The notes beneath the pieces were generated by a model, which had not been told where the DNA came from, did not search any database, and was given only the letters and a program-made list of their open reading frames with translations. Both the position numbers and the translations under genes were made by a program. This document shows, piece after piece, positions 1-5,499 of a stretch of 5,644 nucleotides of DNA. This DNA is from Deltaproteobacteria bacterium (lineage in GTDB: Bacteria; Desulfobacterota; Desulfarculia; Adiutricales; Adiutricaceae), in the NCBI GenBank assembly GCA_031257955.1, contig JAIRNQ010000245.1:1-5644 (forward strand). The letters run 5' to 3'. The first letter of the stretch is position 1. Every line of letters begins with the position of its first letter.

Positions 1-70
1 TTTATTGTCGCCTGCTCCTGCGGCATACTCATACTACTCATACGATCGGGTTTTGGTTTTTAACGTTTCG

Positions 71-103
71 CGACGGGGCCGCGGAACCGGGTATATTCCG
101 TCG
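71..103. repeat. Inverted repeat (possible hairpin)
   Basis: CGACGG at 71-76 is matched by its exact reverse complement CCGTCG at 98-103, extendable by two G-T wobble pairs (77-97 and 78-96). A competing inner pairing, CGGAA 82-86 with TTCCG 96-100, uses the same right arm. No T-tract follows on either strand, so it does not look like an intrinsic terminator. It may be chance in GC-rich DNA. Confidence 0.35.
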
Positions 104-566
104 GTCCCTAATTTCCGGCTAGTTGGTTATGTTGGTTTATACCCTGAAAGTGTTTTCTCTCGTCTGCCCTAAGGGTATCTCTCCCGTTCCTTTCCCATCT
201 TTTACAACATTTTGTTTCCGGCCCGTATCTTTGACGCGTTCGCGATAAGTCTCTTTTCCCAGTTGCCGATGCTTTAACTCATTGAATATTGGGGTTATGC
301 TTCGCCATTTTCACAATTTTGGGGTTTCCGCGAAGGCATGGTCTTTAGTAATCGCTGGCGACGTTAACTTTAAACGGGCTAAATGACCGGGCGCTCCCCG
401 GCGGGAAACCATTTTCAAAGGGCGGGGATCGGGGCCAATCGCTCCGCGTCCGGCCAAAAACGTCTGCCGGTTAAGCTGAACCCCGCACTGGGCGAAAGAA
501 AAATGGTGGTCGGTGGGCGAGGTTGTGTCAAGAATGATTAGGGGCTGTGAACGCGCGAGGCCAGTT

Positions 567-627
567 TGCCCTAAGCCCAGGTTCTCGGATAACCTGGGTT
601 AGCTTCACCGTGAACGGTTACAGGGCA
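567..627. other. Compact three-way-junction fold, candidate structured RNA
   Basis: Three nested or adjacent helices can be drawn by eye. P1 pairs TGCCCT (567-572) with AGGGCA (622-627), six perfect pairs. P2 pairs 574-583 with 591-600, ten pairs including one G-U, closing a seven-base loop CTCGGAT. P3 pairs ACCG (607-610) with CGGT (615-618) around a TGAA tetraloop. An alternative partner exists for the left arm of P1: CCCTAA (569-574) also matches TTAGGG (629-634), so two mutually exclusive folds are possible. At 61 bases, with no CCA-acceptor or T-loop motif, it is not a tRNA, and I recognise no known RNA family. The strand is undetermined and function is unproven. Confidence 0.3.
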
Positions 628-738
628 TTTAGGGTCCATTCCTTCGTCGCTTACCCCCCGATTGTCAGCTTAATTCAGTTGGTCCGGAAGCCCCAAAGAA
701 AAGCTCGCATAACTTAATCCGAACCGGAAGCGACCGCT

Positions 739-752
739 TTGGCCATGGCCAA
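739..752. repeat. 14-bp perfect palindrome
   Basis: TTGGCCATGGCCAA reads identically on both strands. It is flanked by GACC (732-735) and GGTC (753-756), which could extend the stem past a small bulge. It might bind a dimeric regulator or form an RNA hairpin with a CATG tetraloop, but GGCC-rich words are common in this DNA, so chance is possible. Confidence 0.5.
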
Positions 753-801
753 GGTCAGGCCGCCGCGCCACCAACCGGGGGCCGGGGGACCTTGGGCCGG
801 A

Positions 802-817
802 GGAATAAGTTTATTCC
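802..817. repeat. 7-bp inverted repeat, two-base spacer
   Basis: GGAATAA (802-808) and TTATTCC (811-817) are perfect reverse complements separated by GT. TTGGG (792-796) and CCCAA (817-821) could form an outer helix if the terminal pair opens. An A-run follows on the plus strand rather than a T-run, so it is not a plus-strand terminator. The A/T-rich core set in GC-rich DNA makes an operator plausible, but no regulator is visible nearby. Confidence 0.4.
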
Positions 818-996
818 CCAAAAAACCCGCCAACCGAAGGGAGAGCCGACGGCGAGTGGCCGTGGCCGCTGCGCTCCTAAGGTTTGGCGAGAACGGGTCG
901 GAAAGGCCACAATAAATGTCATGCCCGAAATGGCCAGTAATGCCGCGTCGTAAAACTAATTTTGGCGGGTCGCCCCGCGGGTGGCGCGAGAAGGCG

Positions 997-1025
997 TTGA
1001 TTATCGGCTGGAAATTAAGTATACT
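997..1025 (+). promoter_or_regulatory. Sigma-70-type promoter for cbiC-cbiA
   Basis: A -35 element TTGATT (997-1002; four of six consensus bases, TTGA intact) is followed, after exactly 17 bases, by a -10 element TATACT (1020-1025; five of six). This is the best match seen upstream of the cobalamin genes and is oriented toward them. Transcription would start near 1032 and leave an untranslated leader of about 136 bases before the cbiC start. It is called by eye against the consensus, not by experiment. Confidence 0.6.
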
Positions 1026-1039
1026 ATGAGTAACTAAAA

Positions 1040-1065
1040 GACCGGTTAACGGAGAACCCAGGGTC
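1040..1065 (+). promoter_or_regulatory. Leader hairpin in the cbiC 5' untranslated region
   Basis: GACCGGTT (1040-1047) pairs with AACC (1055-1058) and GGTC (1062-1065): eight base pairs interrupted by a three-base bulge (CAG) on the 3' side and closed by a seven-base loop, AACGGAG. It would lie about ten bases downstream of the predicted transcription start, so the leader RNA would begin with a stem. No conserved cobalamin-riboswitch core or B12 box is visible here, and the leader is shorter than known cobalamin riboswitches. It may stabilise the mRNA or take part in attenuation. Confidence 0.35.
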
Positions 1066-1071
1066 GTCTTT

Positions 1072-1113
1072 GGCCTAGGCCGACGGGGACTTAAGTGGGC
1101 CTTTTTGTTTTTA
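1072..1113 (+). terminator. Possible weak terminator or attenuator in the cbiC leader
   Basis: A run of T broken by a single G occupies 1102-1112, directly after GGGCC. Its right arm can pair with either of two overlapping left arms: GGCCTA 1072-1077 with TGGGCC 1096-1101, or AGGCC 1077-1081 with GGCCT 1098-1102. The stems are only five to six pairs with loops of 16-18 bases, so this is a poor intrinsic terminator on its own. Because it lies between the predicted promoter and cbiC, it could be an attenuation site, or it could end readthrough from upstream. This is speculative. Confidence 0.25.
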
Positions 1114-1167
1114 GGGAAGGAAGGAAGAGAGTAAGCCCGTTAGGGCAAAACATAAGAAGGACGGCCA

Positions 1168-1923
1168 ATGACTGGAACGGAATGGAAGCTGAAGCCCTCC
1201 GACATCGAGGCCAAAAGCTTTTCGATCATCGACGCCGAGGCCGGGGCCCACGATTGGGACCCTAGAAGTTGGCAATTGGTCAGAAGGTTAATCCATACCT
1301 CGGCCGATTTCGACTACGTTAAAGACACGGTCATAAGCCCGGGGGCCATAGAGGCGGGGATTCAAGCCTTAAACGACGGAAGCATAGTTTTAACCGACAC
1401 CAATATGGCCCTAAGCGGCATAAACCTGCGCCGCCTGGGGAACTTCGGCAACACCATGGCCTGTCTGGTGGACGACATCAGGGTCATCAATCTGGCCACC
1501 AAAACCGGTATGACCCGGTCCATGGCCGCGGTCGACGTGGGTTTTTCCACCATCAGCCACCAGGGCCAGCCCGAGGGGGCGATTTGGGTTTTCGGGAACG
1601 CGCCGACCGGTCTCTTCCGGCTCCTGGAACGGGTAAAGAACGATCCTAGCCTGCCTACGCCCCGTCTGGTGGTCGGCCTTCCGGTCGGGTTCGTCAATGC
1701 CTTGGAGTCGAAAAAAGCCTTGATTGATTCGGGCCTGCCTTATTTCATCACCAACCGGGGCCGCAAGGGCGGCTCCAACGTGGCCGCGGCCACCATCAAC
1801 GCCCTGTCGGCCTTGGCCCGCGAGGAATGCTCGCTCGCCCAGACCCCGGGAACGTCGGGTTCGGCTAATGGGCCAAGCTCACCCGGTTCGCCTAAAGAGC
1901 CGGGTGAAGGCGGCGACTCTTGA
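1168..1923 (+). CDS. cbiC: Precorrin-8X / cobalt-precorrin-8 methylmutase
   Basis: This enzyme moves the methyl group from C-11 to C-12 of the corrin ring precursor, producing hydrogenobyrinate (CobH) or cobyrinate (CbiC), in the cytoplasm. The 251-residue product shows family hallmarks: SFSIIDAEA (17-25), the RRLIHTSADF block with the presumed catalytic His43, the GNAPTGLFRLLE motif (143-154), GLPVGFVNALESK (170-182) and GRKGGSNVAAATINAL (198-213). His43 falls at the same number as the essential histidine of Pseudomonas denitrificans CobH, as I recall that sequence. The start is fixed by AGAAGGA (1155-1161), six bases before the ATG. The usual family length is about 205-220 residues; residues 222-251 form an extra Ser/Gly/Pro-rich, low-complexity tail whose DNA also carries the ribosome-binding site of the next gene. 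The stop overlaps the start of cbiA. CobH and CbiC cannot be told apart from this sequence alone. Confidence 0.95.
   Translation: MTGTEWKLKPSDIEAKSFSIIDAEAGAHDWDPRSWQLVRRLIHTSADFDYVKDTVISPGAIEAGIQALNDGSIVLTDTNMALSGINLRRLGNFGNTMACLVDDIRVINLATKTGMTRSMAAVDVGFSTISHQGQPEGAIWVFGNAPTGLFRLLERVKNDPSLPTPRLVVGLPVGFVNALESKKALIDSGLPYFITNRGRKGGSNVAAATINALSALAREECSLAQTPGTSGSANGPSSPGSPKEPGEGGDS
1903..1910 (+). promoter_or_regulatory. Ribosome-binding site for cbiA (TTG start)
   Basis: GGTGAAGG lies inside the last codons of cbiC, nine bases before the TTG at 1920. It supports this rare start codon over any later one, because the Walker A motif follows within about 20 residues. The TTG overlaps the cbiC TGA, so a ribosome ending on cbiC could restart on cbiA. 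Confidence 0.55.
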
Positions 1924-3218
1924 GCGGGGGCCCGATTGCCCGGCCGGCCGTTCTGGTGGCCGCCCCTTCTTCGGGCCAGGGCAAGACCACGGTCACGGCC
2001 GCCTTGGCCAGACGCCACCGACTGGCTGGGCGAAAAGTCAGGGCCTTTAAGTGCGGCCCGGATTTCCTGGACCCGACCATATTGGCGGCCGCCTCCGGAA
2101 ACCCCGTTTATCAATTGGATTTGTGGATGGTGGGCGAGGCCGGTTGCCGGGCCCTTTTGCGGCGGGCCGCCGAAGAGGCGGATCTGGTCGTCGTCGAGGG
2201 GGTTATGGGCCTCTTTGACGGCGAACCCTCGGCCGCCGATCTGGCCGAATTGTTCGGCTTGCCCATCCTGGCCCTAATCGACGCCCGGGCCATGGCCCAG
2301 AGCTTCGGGGCCGTGGCCTTGGGGCTTTCGGTTTACCGACCCTCGCTTAGCTTTTGGGGTTTTTTGGCCAACCGGGTGGCCGGCCCCTCCCATGCCGAAC
2401 TCCTCAAAAATTCCCTTCCTCCGGGCCTCAAATGGCACGGATCCCTCAGAAGGGGCGGGGATCTGGAACTTCCCAGCCGCCACCTGGGCTTGGTCCAGGC
2501 CGGCGAGCTAAGCGATCTGGAAAAGCGCCTGGATTTGGCCGCTGCCGAGCTGGCCGCCCAAACCCCGGACGATCTTCCGCCCGAGGCCAACTTTCTCCCG
2601 GAAAGGCTTCCGGAACCGGGCCGGCCCCTGGAGGGAAAACGCTTGGCCGTGGCCCGCGACGAGGCCTTCGGCTTCATTTATCAAGCCAACTTGGATTTAT
2701 TGCGCCAGATGGGGGCCCAGCTAAGTTTCTTCTCGCCCCTGGCCGCCGACCGGCTGCCGGCCGGCGCCCAGGCCCTCTACCTTCCCGGCGGCTACCCCGA
2801 GCTGCACTTGGATACCCTGGCCGCCAACCGGGCCCTGGCCCAAGACATCGCCGACTTCCATCGGGCCGGCCGTCCCATCTTGGCCGAGTGCGGGGGCCTT
2901 CTCTACCTACTGGAATCCCTTTCCCACGGGGGCCAAACCGGGACCATGGTCGGTCTCCTGCCCGGCCGGGCCGAATTGTCCGGGGGCCTTAAGGGTCTGG
3001 GGCTCATGGAAGCCGAGATGCCCGGCGGGCCTTTAAGGGGCCACTCTTTTCATCACTCCCACCTATCGATGGATCTAACCCCCCTTTGCCGAGCCAAGCG
3101 CCGGGACGGAAGGCCGGACCGCCTCGAGGTGGTCTACCGCCAAGGCCGACTCACGGCCAGTTACATCCACTTCTACTTTCCTTCCAACCCCCAAGCGGTC
3201 GCTGAAATTTTCTCCTAA
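1920..3218 (+). CDS. cbiA: Cobyrinate / hydrogenobyrinate a,c-diamide synthase
   Basis: This glutamine amidotransferase uses ATP and glutamine to amidate the a and c carboxylates of cobyrinate (or hydrogenobyrinate), the step directly after CbiC. The 432-residue protein has an N-terminal dethiobiotin-synthetase-like ATPase domain: Walker A PSSGQGKTT (16-24, Lys22), KCGPDFLDP (44-52) and EGVMGLFDG (93-101). A variable linker spans about 195-235. The C-terminal class I glutaminase domain includes LPGGYPEL (288-295), nucleophile Cys324 in AECGGLLYL (322-330), RGHSFHHS (373-380) and SYIHFYFPSNP (414-424, presumed catalytic His417). Length is close to the usual 430-460. The start is TTG, in a TTGA overlap with cbiC, which suggests translational coupling. 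CbiP is less likely because it is longer and uses another domain arrangement; the nickel-tetrapyrrole homologue CfbB is unlikely next to cbiC. The CbiA/CobB subtype is unresolved. Confidence 0.95.
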   Translation: MSGGPIARPAVLVAAPSSGQGKTTVTAALARRHRLAGRKVRAFKCGPDFLDPTILAAASGNPVYQLDLWMVGEAGCRALLRRAAEEADLVVVEGVMGLFDGEPSAADLAELFGLPILALIDARAMAQSFGAVALGLSVYRPSLSFWGFLANRVAGPSHAELLKNSLPPGLKWHGSLRRGGDLELPSRHLGLVQAGELSDLEKRLDLAAAELAAQTPDDLPPEANFLPERLPEPGRPLEGKRLAVARDEAFGFIYQANLDLLRQMGAQLSFFSPLAADRLPAGAQALYLPGGYPELHLDTLAANRALAQDIADFHRAGRPILAECGGLLYLLESLSHGGQTGTMVGLLPGRAELSGGLKGLGLMEAEMPGGPLRGHSFHHSHLSMDLTPLCRAKRRDGRPDRLEVVYRQGRLTASYIHFYFPSNPQAVAEIFS

Positions 3219-3233
3219 ATTAGCTCTCAACCC
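3219..3233. other. 15-base gap between convergent genes
   Basis: Only 15 bases separate the cbiA stop from the stop of the opposing Sel1-repeat gene. There is no room for an intrinsic terminator between them, and I see no hairpin with a U-run close inside either gene end. The two transcripts therefore probably overlap at their 3' ends unless Rho ends them. Confidence 0.8.
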
Positions 3234-4310
3234 TCATGGCTCAGGCGTGGCCTCCCCCGTAGGCTCGGGCGTAGTTTCGGGCTCGGGCGTGGTCTCTCCC
3301 GTAGGCTCGGGCGTAGTTTCGGGCCCGGGCGTAGTTTCGGGCTCAGGCGTGGGCGCCGGCCCGGGTTCGGGTTCGGGCGTGGGCGCCGGCCCGGGTTCGG
3401 GCTCTGGCGTAGTTGCCGGCTCGGGTTTGGGCTCTGGCGTAGCCGCCGGTTTCGCGGCGGAGACGGTGGGGTCTGGGCCGGGCTCGTCAATTGTAACCGG
3501 GTTGGGGGTTTGTCCTTCCCAGTCGACTATGAGTAGGGACGCGTCCAGGGAGTGGCAGCCGTTTTCGGCGGCTTTGTCATACCAATCCTTGGCCGCCTCG
3601 TCGCTTTGTATCGTTCCCCAACCGTTTCCGTAAAAGAGGCCTACCAGATATTGGGCCTGGGGTAGCCCGGTGTCGGCCACGCGTTTGGCCAGGGCGAAAG
3701 CCGCCTCGGGATCCTGCTTGATGCCCCAGCCGGTGGCCTGGGCCATGGCCAAAAAATATCCGGCCCGGTGAAAGCCCATATTGTTGGCCTTGGCCCAAAG
3801 TTCGGTCGCCTTCTCGTAGCTTTGCTTCACCCCCAAGCCGGCGGCGTTCATGACGGCCAGGTTAAAGACCGCCTGGGGAATGCCACGCTCGCCCGTCTGA
3901 CTAAACCATTGGGCGGCCTTTTCGTGGTTGGCCACCTCGGGGGGCCCGGTCAGGTAAATGACACCCAGCTCGAAGCCGGCCCGGACGCTGCCGCCCAAGG
4001 AGGCCTTTTCGTAGGCGGCGATGGCCCCGGGCCAATCGATTGGCCCGGCTAGGCCCAATCGCAAAATATCGCCCACCCTGAGATAACCCAGCTCGGCGCC
4101 CTTTTCGGCGGCCTTGCGGAAATTGGCCAGGGCTTGGCCGTACTCGCCTCTGTACTCGAATTTTTGGGCTTTTTCGATATAATTTTCAACTGAAGTAAGG
4201 CTTTGATATATAATTATTGATAATATTATGGCAACGGCCAGGCTTATGCCTACCACCAGGGGGGTTTTTTTGAAGGGAGCGGCTTGGGGCGTATGTTCGT
4301 TCTCTGGCAT
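3234..4310 (-). CDS. Membrane-anchored Sel1-repeat protein with Pro/Glu/Thr-rich tail
   Basis: The 358-residue product has a short N-terminus ending in Lys14-Lys15 and one hydrophobic helix at about 17-35. By the positive-inside rule the N-terminus is cytoplasmic and the rest periplasmic. Residues 44-251 form Sel1-like (TPR-related) repeats with an exact 36-residue period: glycines 71, 107, 143, 179, 215 and 251 occupy the same place, followed by typical GxxxA(x)YxLGxxYxxG-like helices. Such repeats usually mediate protein-protein contacts. From about 268 the chain becomes a Pro/Glu/Thr tail of 10-residue units (302-311, 312-321) and 14-residue units (325-338, 339-352), probably extended and perhaps wall- or outer-membrane-reaching. 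No catalytic domain is visible, so the specific role is unknown. The start is ATG with GGTGAG about three bases upstream. It converges on cbiA but has no evident link to cobalamin synthesis. Confidence 0.85.
   Translation of the reverse strand: MPENEHTPQAAPFKKTPLVVGISLAVAIILSIIIYQSLTSVENYIEKAQKFEYRGEYGQALANFRKAAEKGAELGYLRVGDILRLGLAGPIDWPGAIAAYEKASLGGSVRAGFELGVIYLTGPPEVANHEKAAQWFSQTGERGIPQAVFNLAVMNAAGLGVKQSYEKATELWAKANNMGFHRAGYFLAMAQATGWGIKQDPEAAFALAKRVADTGLPQAQYLVGLFYGNGWGTIQSDEAAKDWYDKAAENGCHSLDASLLIVDWEGQTPNPVTIDEPGPDPTVSAAKPAATPEPKPEPATTPEPEPGPAPTPEPEPGPAPTPEPETTPGPETTPEPTGETTPEPETTPEPTGEATPEP
3237..3338 (-). repeat. 42-bp coding tandem repeat (14-residue units)
   Basis: Two full units and a partial third encode ETTPGPETTPEPTG, ETTPEPETTPEPTG and EATPEP at the end of the Sel1-repeat protein. 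The plus-strand word beginning CCCGTAGGCTCGGGCG recurs at 3256 and 3298, exactly 42 bases apart. Units preserve the reading frame, so copy-number change would lengthen or shorten the tail without disrupting the protein. Confidence 0.85.
3348..3407 (-). repeat. 30-bp coding tandem repeat (10-residue units)
   Basis: Two adjacent units both encode PEPEPGPAPT (residues 302-311 and 312-321). The nucleotide sequences are nearly identical, which points to recent duplication rather than only selection for composition. The plus strand here contains GGGTTCGGGTTCGGGCGTGGG (3363-3383) written as four GGG runs with three-base loops, a G-quadruplex motif on the template strand of the gene. Confidence 0.85.
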
Positions 4311-4885
4311 GTTCTCACCCGCGGGCGTTTGGCCGCCGAAGCGGTCGGCGGTCGGTTTCGGGGACGGAAGTCGGGGCCCGGGAGGGCCAGGTGGACACGG
4401 GGATGATGGGGGCCCGACGGTTTAAGGTTAACAAAAATCATAAAATCGCTCAAGTTATTTTGGCCGGCCGCCCGGGTTGAGAGCCGCCTTCGCCGGGCCC
4501 AAGCCGGGTGGACTGGGGGACCTTAAGCCCGAGCGCCGGGGAGGGGGAGGCGGTAGGTGGAAATCGGGTTAACCAAAATTGCTGAAAGGGGTAAATTTAG
4601 CGTCAGTACCGGGAGTCGTTTCTTTGGTCGGTAATCAGGGAAAGGAGTTAGAGAAAAGCGATAGCTACATTGGGTGTAAATAGTAGAAATTTTAACGTTT
4701 TTTGATAATTGTACCCAAGAAACGGGCTAATAAACCAATTTTGCCAAAATGGGAAGGTAAAGTTACGATCGGCTCTAAAGACGCTGCCAAACGATGGAAA
4801 GAAAATAAATGATTGGGATTGGCGTGCTAAATTTGGGATATTTTGTTGGCCGGTTGTGGGAGGGCCGGAAAACCACCCCGGCGAC

Positions 4886-4903
4886 GGGACCGGGAGGGCG
4901 GGG
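4886..4903 (+). other. G-quadruplex motif, short loops
   Basis: GGGACCGGGAGGGCGGGG has four runs of at least three G separated by loops of three, one and one bases. Short loops are known to favour very stable parallel quadruplexes in vitro. It lies in apparently non-coding DNA, 20 bases before a second such motif. Confidence 0.7.
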
Positions 4904-4922
4904 AGACAATGGGGCCAAGGAC

Positions 4923-4948
4923 GGGGTTTGGGCTGGGCCTGGGCGGGG
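4923..4948 (+). other. G-quadruplex motif with five G-runs
   Basis: Five G-runs (4923-4926, 4930-4932, 4935-4937, 4941-4943 and 4945-4948) are separated by loops of three, two, three and one bases. This is one run more than a quadruplex needs, so alternative registers are possible. It follows the motif at 4886-4903 on the same strand. Confidence 0.7.
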
Positions 4949-5190
4949 ACCAGAGGCGGAGCTGGACGGGGCTCAGTTGGCCCTGGGCGGAGGCAAAAAG
5001 GGAAATTTTTTGGCTAACTTTAGAGCAAAAGGATAGGTAAAATTTAAGCTTCGGTTAGTTTGGAATAACTTGATTAATCGTTTGGAGGCTAAAATCGACC
5101 GGTGAACTATAGTTTCCATTATTTATGGCAATTTGTTTTACCGTCCCCAGACAAAACTGGGTGGTGGTCTTACCTTCCGAAAAGGGTCAC

Positions 5191-5213
5191 GGCCTAGGCC
5201 CCATTTTGGGGGC
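5191..5213. repeat. Palindrome with overlapping GC hairpin
   Basis: GGCCTAGGCC (5191-5200) is a perfect ten-base palindrome; the same ten bases also occur at 1072-1081 in the cbiC leader. It overlaps a hairpin with arms GCCCC (5198-5202) and GGGGC (5209-5213) around a six-base loop. No T-run follows. It may be chance, since GGCC words are frequent in this DNA. Confidence 0.35.
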
Positions 5214-5310
5214 AGTTGGCACGAGTATTGCTTCTAATGTCAGGCCCGGGTTTTGGGCCAGCCCCTTGGCGAGAGTTTGGGACCATGTCTGGTCCTTGGG
5301 TCCAGTGACC

Positions 5311-5370
5311 GGAAATTGGGAACGGGAATTGGGAAATTGGGAACGGGAATTTGGGATTAGGGAATTTGGG
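5311..5370 (+). repeat. 21-bp tandem repeat with regular GGG runs
   Basis: The 21-base unit at 5311-5331 is repeated at 5332-5352 with 20 of 21 bases identical, followed by a degenerate third part to 5370. GGG occurs at 5318, 5324, 5331, 5339, 5345, 5353, 5360 and 5368, with loops of three to five bases, so the array can form several G-quadruplex registers. It falls in an open frame that would read GNWEREL, GNWEREF and a degenerate third unit, but that frame lacks a ribosome-binding site and I do not call it a gene. Confidence 0.8.
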
Positions 5371-5478
5371 ACCGAAATTGGACCTTTTTCGGAGAGGGCC
5401 AGGGGGGCCGCGACCGGCGGTTTAAGGTTTTTTGAAGAACTGGAATTGGCAATAGTTAGTATTCGGTCGTTTTAAACC

Positions 5479-5499
5479 ACAAAAACCAAGGGTTTTTGT
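5479..5499. repeat. 9-bp perfect inverted repeat before the secreted-protein gene
   Basis: ACAAAAACC (5479-5487) and GGTTTTTGT (5491-5499) are exact reverse complements around a three-base AAG. The stem is A/T-rich with a T-run in its right arm, so it could be a weak plus-strand terminator for an upstream transcript or an operator for the gene starting at 5527. No T-run continues beyond the stem, so terminator strength is doubtful. Confidence 0.55.

Larger units (their letters stand above)
1..996. other. Long gene-poor region upstream of the cobalamin operon
   Basis: No reading frame here has length, start signal and composition together that would support a gene, and I recognise no protein family, tRNA or rRNA. 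The left end is T-rich on the plus strand (25 T in each of the blocks 121-180 and 181-240), while the right part is GC-richer and broken by stops in all frames. The region holds several inverted repeats, listed separately. It may be a decayed gene, an untranslated RNA region or plain spacer; the sequence alone does not decide. Confidence 0.6.

Noticed and set aside
383..541. Open frame of 52 codons on the plus strand
   Set aside because: It has no ribosome-binding site before the ATG, no recognisable motif, and a length expected by chance in GC-rich DNA.
567..627. tRNA gene
   Set aside because: The fold is cloverleaf-like but too short, with two inner arms instead of three and no T-loop consensus.
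541..996. Cobalamin riboswitch upstream of cbiC
   Set aside because: The conserved core and B12 box are not visible by eye in either orientation; a covariance-model search would be needed to overturn this.
1724..2050. Open frames in other phases across cbiC and cbiA, on both strands
   Set aside because: They overlap two genes with clear family motifs, contain low-complexity Arg/Pro/Gly composition typical of shadow frames, and show no domains.
3247..3633. Plus-strand frame of 128 codons rich in Gly, Ser and Val
   Set aside because: It is the reverse complement of the Pro/Glu/Thr tail repeats of the Sel1-repeat gene, which has a membrane segment and phased repeats to support it.
4250..4453. 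Minus-strand frame of 67 codons overlapping the start of the Sel1-repeat gene
   Set aside because: It has no motif, is rich in Pro and Arg as shadow frames are, and overlaps a better-supported gene.
4437..4459. Promoter for the Sel1-repeat gene (TATGAT at 4442-4437 on the minus strand, TTGAGC nearby)
   Set aside because: The -10 match is good, but TTGAGC is too close to it, and the hexamer at the right spacing (GGCCAA) is poor.
4709..5040. Three overlapping plus-strand frames of 65-102 codons
   Set aside because: They compete for the same DNA, none has a convincing ribosome-binding site, and much of each is translated G-tract sequence rich in Gly.
5125..5475. Plus-strand frame of 116 codons with GNWERE-type repeats
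   Set aside because: There is no ribosome-binding site before the ATG and no promoter with correct spacing, and the most striking part is simply the 21-bp G-rich repeat in translation. It could be revived by expression or conservation data.
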